Below, piece after piece: positions 58,925 through 64,000 of a stretch of 64,000 bases of DNA (position 1 is the stretch's first letter; the number at the start of each line of letters is the position of its first letter). Source of the stretch: Haloplanus aerogenes (GTDB lineage Archaea; Halobacteriota; Halobacteria; Halobacteriales; Haloferacaceae); assembly GCF_003856835.1 (NCBI RefSeq), contig NZ_CP034145.1, forward strand, positions 868,001-932,000, given 5' to 3'. The notes beneath the pieces are model-generated. The model had not been told where the DNA came from. It did no database searches and saw only the letters and a list, made by a program, of their open reading frames with translations. Position numbers and translations under genes: made by a program.

Positions 58925-60151
58925 TCAATTCGGCTCGATACAATCGAATAATTGTGTGATATTATCTATTTCTTTTTTGATATTATATTTTTGTTCAACA
59001 GCACGACGGCCATTTTTGCCCATTAGACAACGCTGAGACGGTTCATTGTACAATCGAACTACTGTTTCCGCAAATGACTCTGGTGAATGTTCAAATGTGA
59101 TTCCGGCTTCTGTTTCGTTCAAAATACGCTTCATAGTCATGAGGTTAGATGATAGAACGGGAGTTTCAAACGCCATAGATTGAAATAGTTTGTTAGGAAG
59201 AGCTCGTTGCGACTCAGGATCATCAACAAAAGGAACAATTGTTAAATCGGATACATTGTAAAAGGAAGCAACCCGTTCGAAATCAACCCACCCAACAAAT
59301 TCGACTGTATCCACAACTCCCTCCTTTAGTGCGGTCTGATGTAAGGATTGGACGTATTCATCTTGGCCGTCTCCAACCAAGACTAGCTTAACCTGTGGTA
59401 TCTTTTCCTTAATCAAAGACATTGCTTTGATTGGGATTTCAAGTCCTTTCTGTGGGGAGAATCCCCCGATATACGAGATAATAAATTCATCCTCATACCC
59501 TAATGGTTCTACTGGCATATTGTCAAGACGATCTAGATCTGGAACATTCCTAACTACTTTTGCCGGCAAATCTCGCTTATTATATTTATTTAAATAATAG
59601 TCTAAAATTTCCTCACTCACAGTCACTAAACCATCCGTATAAGTGACTACATATTCCTCCATTCGTCTGAAACGCCACGCGGGCCGGAGAAAAATACCTG
59701 GCTTCAACTTCTGCTTATACGAATAATCCTCTTGCCAGACATCAACGGCGAAAGAATATATTTCATGTAGATCAGCAATAGTTCTAAGATTGTGCCACTT
59801 CGCCAATCTTATTGCAAGTTTCGCATGATGAACATCATGAAAATATATGAAGTCGTAATCATCATCATGTAATAGGTTATGCAGTTCACGGAGCCAGATG
59901 GGATCATACCATGTTGTTAAATACACGCCTTTAGATAGATACCAAGTTAGTTTTGAATCTGTACCTATTCGAGTTATTTGAACAGAATTCAAGGATTCAT
60001 GCTGTTGTGATTGGCTCCCGCGACTACAGACCACGTGAACACTATGGCCCTTAGAGACTAGTCCCTCTGCTTCACGCCGAACACGGATATCATCCTTATA
60101 CTCCCCCTCAAGAATCATCAAGATATGCATACCACAGACCCGAAACAACAA
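58925..60151 (-). CDS. Glycosyltransferase family 4
   Basis: A 408-residue GT-B enzyme. The N-terminal domain starts MHILMILEGEYKDDIRVRRE. The acceptor-side DFIYFHDVHHAKLAIRLAKW, the linker VVRNVPDLDRLDNM, the donor domain FIISYIGGFSPQKGLEIPIK, VKLVLVGDGQDEYVQSLHQT and the E-x7-E region RALPNKLFQSMAFETPVLSS are complete. It would add a sugar from an NDP-sugar to a lipid-linked glycan. The true start is probably Met8 (60130). AT-rich, like the flippase. Confidence 0.88.
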   Translation of the reverse strand: MLFRVCGMHILMILEGEYKDDIRVRREAEGLVSKGHSVHVVCSRGSQSQQHESLNSVQITRIGTDSKLTWYLSKGVYLTTWYDPIWLRELHNLLHDDDYDFIYFHDVHHAKLAIRLAKWHNLRTIADLHEIYSFAVDVWQEDYSYKQKLKPGIFLRPAWRFRRMEEYVVTYTDGLVTVSEEILDYYLNKYNKRDLPAKVVRNVPDLDRLDNMPVEPLGYEDEFIISYIGGFSPQKGLEIPIKAMSLIKEKIPQVKLVLVGDGQDEYVQSLHQTALKEGVVDTVEFVGWVDFERVASFYNVSDLTIVPFVDDPESQRALPNKLFQSMAFETPVLSSNLMTMKRILNETEAGITFEHSPESFAETVVRLYNEPSQRCLMGKNGRRAVEQKYNIKKEIDNITQLFDCIEPN

Positions 60152-60211
60152 AGAATAAATCTTGCGGATATTATAATAACGTGTTCGCTCAGGGGAAGCA
60201 CATTGACTCTA

Positions 60212-60268
60212 TGAAAATCCTGCTACTAAGCCCCTGGCGCGTGAATCACCAAACAGGGGCTGAGTGAG
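60212..60268 (+). pseudogene. Stub of a glycosyltransferase-like gene cut by IS110
   Basis: An 18-codon reading MKILLLSPWRVNHQTGAE then stop. The sequence is like the first strand and loop of GT4 enzymes, and a TATA-like ATATTATAAT lies upstream, divergent from the 58925 gene. The IS110 element starts within or just after it. The rest of the gene was not found after the IS, so it is a relic. Confidence 0.4.
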
Positions 60269-60405
60269 ATCGTGCACCAACAAGTGCAGTAAGCACGTTA
60301 GATTGACCGATCCAAGCACCGTGAAAGGATGAAGAAAATTGTGCCATAGAGCACGCATAGGTGTCTCTCTGATTCACGCGCAAGCAGCCCCAACGGAGGC
60401 GTTGT
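60249..60405 (+). ncRNA. Candidate IS110 bridge RNA region
   Basis: IS110-group elements encode a bridge RNA with target- and donor-binding loops in the non-coding left part before the transposase. Here about 155 bases lie between the inverted repeat and the ATG, with several self-complementary stretches (for example GTGCACCAACAAGTGCA). This is inferred by analogy to the family. Confidence 0.4.
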
Positions 60406-61398
60406 ATGTACCTCGGAATCGACACCCACAAACGGTACTCGCAGGTTGCCGTCGTCGACGGCGACGGCAACCTGCAAGACGAGATTCGCTTGCCAAACGA
60501 CCGCCTTGACGAACTCGCCGAGCAGTACACCGGTGCTGAAGCTGCTATCGAAGCATCCGGTCACTACCGCCCGATCTACGAGATGCTCGACGAGCATCTC
60601 GATGTTACCCTCGTTAACCCATCAAAGAATCGGATCATTGCTGATGCGGCAGTCAAAACCGATCGCGTCGATGCGAAACGACTCGCACAGATGCTTCGGG
60701 CGGGTATGCTCGCTGAGAGCTACGTGCCACCGGACGAGATCCGCGTTCTGCGGGATCTCGTCCGGACTCGGAAGTCCCTCGTCGAAGCGCGGACAGCTGA
60801 GAAAAACCGCGTCAGAGCTGTCCTTACACGCACCGACAACACCTACGACAGCGAGTTGTTCGGGCCGACTGGTCGAGAGTTCCTAGCGGAACTCTCTCTC
60901 AGCGACGTGGATCGAGCAATTCTCGAGGCTCACCTCTCCATCATTGATGAGTACGACCAGCAAATCGAGAGGCTGGAAGAGAAGGTCGAACGGAGAGTAC
61001 TGGAATCGCCAGCAGCCCAGCGGCTGCTGACGATTCCTGGCGTTGGGCAGTATACAGCCGCCGTAATCGCCGCTGAAGTCGGTGAAATAGAGCGATTTGA
61101 CGAAGACAAGCAACTCGTGAGTTACGCTGGGCTTGATCCAGTCATCCACCAGTCTGGTGACAAAGAGATACGTGGAAGCATCAGCAAAGAGGGCTCAGCG
61201 CCGTTGCGCTGGGCCCTCGTCCAGTGTGCCAACATAGCTGTTCGATGTGACGAGTATCTCGGGAATTTCTACACACGGTTGAAACAGCGGAAGAACCACC
61301 AAATCGCAATCGTCGCAACGGCTCGGAAGATGCTGGTCTCGATCTTCCATATGCTCACGCGGAAAGAACCATACGATCCACCGGGGGTGAGTGCCTGA
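60406..61398 (+). CDS. IS110-family transposase (DEDD type)
   Basis: 330 residues. The N-terminal RuvC-like DEDD domain begins MYLGIDTHKRYSQVAVVDGD (first Asp), with Glu in GAEAAIEASGHY and Asp pair region VKTDRVDAKRLAQMLRAG. A long helical linker precedes the C-terminal transposase_20 domain LLTIPGVGQYTAAVIAAEVG (HhH-like), with the catalytic Ser region RGSISKEGSAPLRWALVQCA. Full length and apparently intact. It recombines DNA without the usual cut-and-paste target duplication. Confidence 0.92.
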   Translation: MYLGIDTHKRYSQVAVVDGDGNLQDEIRLPNDRLDELAEQYTGAEAAIEASGHYRPIYEMLDEHLDVTLVNPSKNRIIADAAVKTDRVDAKRLAQMLRAGMLAESYVPPDEIRVLRDLVRTRKSLVEARTAEKNRVRAVLTRTDNTYDSELFGPTGREFLAELSLSDVDRAILEAHLSIIDEYDQQIERLEEKVERRVLESPAAQRLLTIPGVGQYTAAVIAAEVGEIERFDEDKQLVSYAGLDPVIHQSGDKEIRGSISKEGSAPLRWALVQCANIAVRCDEYLGNFYTRLKQRKNHQIAIVATARKMLVSIFHMLTRKEPYDPPGVSA

Positions 61399-61422
61399 GC
61401 GATCGGTCCGATCGCTCAGGCA
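61392..61422 (+). terminator. 15-base hairpin overlapping the IS110 transposase stop
   Basis: TGCCTGAGCGATCGG-T-CCGATCGCTCAGGCA, perfect, with a one-base centre; the TGA stop is inside the first arm. It may end the transcript or form part of the element's right end. A second palindrome GGGTGAGCC-AA-GGCTCACCC sits at 61537-61556 in the spacer. The remaining 61423-61613 shows no gene. Confidence 0.6.
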
Positions 61423-61556
61423 CAGGCTCACTTTCCGTCCGCACAGCGACCGCTACAGCACTCACGTGTCCCCGCCCTACCAGGTGACGAACCCGTCGCA
61501 GATCACCGTAATCTGGTGATTTGCAGCAATGTATTCGGGTGAGCCAAGGCTCACCC

Positions 61557-62577
61557 AAATAATTATCAACAGTCACCCGCTATTTCTCGGTGCAGGATTT
61601 TCATAGGTGGTAATTAGAGCGCAGTTTCGAGGATGGTTTTGAGCGCTTCTTTCCCCGGTTTTCGGTAGACACGACGACGAAGTTGAAGCGCTCTGAGATA
61701 CGGCGTAATCTTGTCCTTGGAGACGCCTCGATGGGGCGAGAGCCAGGATCGCGCCAGCGATCCGTGGCTCTCGCAGGTATCGACGTGAACGTCTCCATCG
61801 GCGTATTCGCCGTCGCCGTGGACGACGTATTCGCGGTCGAATGCGTCGTCCTCATCAAGCGGTTCGTACGCTCGAAAGCCGTCGGTGTAAACGGTCAGCG
61901 ACTCCTCTTTGCGGTTCGCAAGCAGGAGTCGAATCGTCGATTCGTCGGCGGCTTTCGCTGGCAGAACGTAGCGGTCGCCAGTGCCGCGATCAGCCAGAAT
62001 GAACACGGGTAGCTTGTCCTGTTCGTACGATCCTCGTCCACGCGTGGAGAGCCCACGCGAGCGCGACGGTCGGTCGCGCTCGCGGCCTTTGAGCCCGGCT
62101 TTCACGTACAGTTCGTCGATCTCAACTGGCCCTTCGAGTTGTGGTCGAGGCGCGTCCAGCGCTTCCTCCGGGCGCTGGACGCGCCGGTACACCGTTTTGT
62201 AGGAGACATCGATTTCCACGTCTAACTGCCGAAGACTGGTGTTGAAGCGGATGTACGTGTAGACCGCGAGAAACCACTTCCTGAGTTCGACCGCTGAGTG
62301 TTCGAAGACGGTGCCAGTTTGATCGTTGAATGTGCGGTCACAATTCTTACAGCAGTATCGCTGGAACACTCGATAGCTGCCGTACCGAATCACGGATTCG
62401 GCACGGCAGCGTGGGCAATAGACGCCGTCACGCCAGCGAACCTGTGCCAGCAGGTTCGCGGCGCGACGCTCCGAGACGAACGTCTTGAGTGGAATCATGC
62501 TTTCGTCGGGTGGCGCGGACGCGCCACCCTTGCCCGCTACGACTTTCAGCTACAGCTGCGGCCTGACCAACAATCCT
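61557..62577 (-). mobile_element. IS1595-like insertion element
   Basis: Built round one transposase gene. Upstream of its start is a hairpin GGGTGGCGC-GGAC-GCGCCACCC (62508-62529). Clear terminal inverted repeats could not be fixed by eye, so the limits are those of the non-coding flanks. The right flank directly precedes the O-antigen-ligase-like gene's stop at 62578. Confidence 0.5.
61614..62498 (-). CDS. IS1595-family transposase with N-terminal zinc ribbon
   Basis: 294 residues. The N-terminal zinc ribbon is YCPRCRAESVIRYGSYRVFQ ... RYCCKNCDRTFNDQTGT. A helix-turn-helix TSLRQLDVEIDVSYKTVYRR follows, then a DDE domain with Asp in GPVEIDELYVKAG, Asp in VYTDGFRAYEPL and the last site region in LSPHRGVSKDKITPYLRALQ. 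This is the ISXO2/IS1595 architecture common in haloarchaea. Apparently intact. Confidence 0.88.
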   Translation of the reverse strand: MIPLKTFVSERRAANLLAQVRWRDGVYCPRCRAESVIRYGSYRVFQRYCCKNCDRTFNDQTGTVFEHSAVELRKWFLAVYTYIRFNTSLRQLDVEIDVSYKTVYRRVQRPEEALDAPRPQLEGPVEIDELYVKAGLKGRERDRPSRSRGLSTRGRGSYEQDKLPVFILADRGTGDRYVLPAKAADESTIRLLLANRKEESLTVYTDGFRAYEPLDEDDAFDREYVVHGDGEYADGDVHVDTCESHGSLARSWLSPHRGVSKDKITPYLRALQLRRRVYRKPGKEALKTILETAL

Positions 62578-63807
62578 CTACCCATGAGCGATAGTATTAG
62601 ACTGACTCGGGATTGCTTGACAACTTATAGCGAATCCTAGAGCTATCCATATAATATGCATACCCCAAAATGCATTACTCGGTGCGAAGCCTGCAATTAA
62701 AAACGAAACCAACGTCAAAAATAATGGCAAAGCAATTTCATTTTTGCCAGAAAACCAGTGATAGGCGAGGACATCAATCGATTTCCCGATCACGATAATC
62801 GCAAATAAAGCGCCAACAATGCCAAGCTCGGCAAGGAGTTGGAAGGCCCAATTATGTGGCGAGAAAACACCAGAAGTAGCAATAGGAATCTTCGCCACAG
62901 TTGGTGGGATATTGCCGATCCCCACACCCATTGGCCATGACATCAACAGAGTGGGGGTTAACGTCAATAGTTGCCACCGAATCCATAGACTTGAACCGTA
63001 TAAAAAAGGATTCTCCAACAGAGGCACACAAATCACACCGAAGAGAATCGCAATTACGCTTAGAGTGCCGAATCGATAAACACGAAATGTGTGTCGAGTT
63101 GAAGAGCGCTGCTTGATAGCCGCAACGTAGAGGAGGCAAGACAAGACAAGAGCAAGAAATGCGCTTCTCGTTCCATTATATGCTATAATTGTTGCTACAA
63201 TTAGTACTACCAGTGCGCTTAATAAGTGATCAAATATGTTCGCATGTCTGACTTTGTAAATGACAATTGGAGTCGAAAGTGCAAGAAAATAACTGAAGTC
63301 ATTCCTATTATGCCATAGCGCCGTTGTTCCCCGAACTGTCGAGAAGTTATCCAACGCCAGTCGACTAAAGCCAAAATGTGTCCCCGTAGCTAATTCCCAA
63401 GTTGCCACCAATAGCGTGATCGCAACAGTCAATGGAATTATCCAGAGAGTTCGTTCCAGTTCAAGACGGGTGCGTAACATAAGAACAATCACAGCAAATT
63501 CGACTAGATGCTGCCCCATCTCAACAAGTACCGGGGTTTGCAATCCCGCTGGGGAAGCTATTACTGAAACAGACGAAGAATAAAGAAAGATTCCAATCGG
63601 TGCGAAAGATAACAATGACAAGCGAATACGAGGATTGCGAGATAGATGGACGCAAATGATGAGCGCCGCACCCACATAATTCCAAAATCCGAACAATTTG
63701 AATCCGATTAGGACCCAATCAGGAATTATAGGTTCAACTAACGCAGAGAGAAGAAATGCACTGACGAAAAGTGGGACGATCAGTGTCCGATTTTTGTGTT
63801 CGTTCAT
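62578..63807 (-). CDS. O-antigen ligase/polymerase-like membrane protein
   Basis: 409 residues, about eleven membrane spans. A large external loop near residues 300-325 carries SWPMGVGIGNIPPTVAKIPI and PHNWAFQLLAELGIVGALFA, with the HN-x-F-x2-L-ELG pattern of Wzy/WaaL-type (O-antigen ligase) proteins. It would join or polymerise lipid-linked glycan on the outer face. The last residues (SQSNTIAHG) run up to the IS1595 edge, so the natural C-terminus may be altered. It overlaps the stop of the upstream glycosyltransferase by one base. Confidence 0.8.
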   Translation of the reverse strand: MNEHKNRTLIVPLFVSAFLLSALVEPIIPDWVLIGFKLFGFWNYVGAALIICVHLSRNPRIRLSLLSFAPIGIFLYSSSVSVIASPAGLQTPVLVEMGQHLVEFAVIVLMLRTRLELERTLWIIPLTVAITLLVATWELATGTHFGFSRLALDNFSTVRGTTALWHNRNDFSYFLALSTPIVIYKVRHANIFDHLLSALVVLIVATIIAYNGTRSAFLALVLSCLLYVAAIKQRSSTRHTFRVYRFGTLSVIAILFGVICVPLLENPFLYGSSLWIRWQLLTLTPTLLMSWPMGVGIGNIPPTVAKIPIATSGVFSPHNWAFQLLAELGIVGALFAIIVIGKSIDVLAYHWFSGKNEIALPLFLTLVSFLIAGFAPSNAFWGMHIIWIALGFAISCQAIPSQSNTIAHG

Positions 63808-64000
63808 TAGAGCTGGTCGCGATAGATGTTGATCAGTTGTTTTGCGACTTGCGCCTGATCGTGATGTTGTTCCACATAGTCACGACTTTGGCGTCCAATT
63901 TCGTTACGGAGATCTGGATCACCAATCAACGTAAGCAAATCCTCTTTAAGTGAATCTAAATTTGTGTTGACGATCGGGATGTTATCGGGATACCGACTCA
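63807..64000 (-). CDS. Glycosyltransferase, C-terminal end (start outside window)
   Basis: An open frame from the window edge reads SRYPDNIPIVNTNLDSLKED, LLTLIGDPDLRNEIGRQSRD and YVEQHHDQAQVAKQLINIYR, then DQL and stop. The LRNEIGRQSRDYVEQHHD and LINIYRDQL pattern is the last helix pair of GT4-type glycosyltransferases. It is translationally coupled to the O-antigen-ligase-like gene (TAATG). Confidence 0.75.
   Translation of the reverse strand, partial: SRYPDNIPIVNTNLDSLKEDLLTLIGDPDLRNEIGRQSRDYVEQHHDQAQVAKQLINIYRDQL

Larger units (their letters stand above)
60238..61422 (+). mobile_element. IS110-family insertion element
   Basis: A transposase gene preceded by a non-coding leader with a perfect 12-base inverted repeat, GCGCGTGAATCA (60238-60249) and TGATTCACGCGC (60370-60381). 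It is followed at the stop codon by a 15+15-base hairpin (61392-61422). IS110 elements lack normal terminal inverted repeats, so exact ends cannot be fixed; the outer limits given are those of the two structures. Confidence 0.65.

Overview
The window is chromosomal DNA from a haloarchaeon (class Halobacteria). Support comes from the high-GC, acidic-protein coding style and from genes typical of that group: archaeal CoA-biosynthesis enzymes, geranylgeranylglyceryl phosphate synthase for ether lipids, bat-type HTH regulators, HalOD1 and UPF0058 proteins, an AglB remnant, and leaderless genes with a TATA box about 25 bases before the start. The genus cannot be fixed from the sequence. No tRNA, rRNA or CRISPR array was seen.

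Three regions stand out. (1) About 1-13.9 kb is a decayed accessory region: histidine kinase fragments, two frameshifted genes, a CDF and a PiT transporter, two Usp proteins, HalOD1 and UPF0058 proteins, and at least 14 copies of two related repeat families (called R1 and R2 here) plus a 139-base MITE. One histidine kinase gene is split into fragments ending at 3443 and resuming at 8044. The inserted 4.6 kb has R2 copies as inverted ends and a near-perfect 8-base target duplication, so it looks like a composite transposable unit.

(2) About 14-49.9 kb is dense, high-GC core genome: a Ski2-like helicase, acyl-CoA metabolism genes (3-hydroxyacyl-CoA dehydrogenase, MaoC hydratase, acyl-CoA dehydrogenase, carboxyltransferase, thioesterase), gatB, truncated haemoglobin, topA, GGGP synthase, aspS, pantoate kinase, 4-phosphopantoate--beta-alanine ligase, metG, pyruvate kinase, an IMPDH/GMPR-family enzyme and a two-gene ABC exporter. 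At 26.1-28.5 kb a tight four-gene operon encodes three soluble proteins that share a recurring motif. One of them adds a coiled coil, two PASTA repeats and a helix-hairpin-helix. The fourth gene encodes a small I9-propeptide-like protein. This operon is the best candidate for an undescribed system.

(3) About 50-64 kb is again accessory and AT-richer. It holds a solo TnpB element, a 5'-truncated nucleotidyltransferase-like pair, a VapBC pair whose PIN toxin carries a zinc ribbon, and a decayed surface-glycan/N-glycosylation locus: an AglB fragment joined to a PIN gene, a sugar transferase with a stop and a frameshift, a nucleotidyltransferase tail cut by an IS630 relic, an intact PglK-like flippase, an intact GT4 glycosyltransferase, IS110 and IS1595 insertions, an O-antigen-ligase-like protein and the end of another glycosyltransferase.
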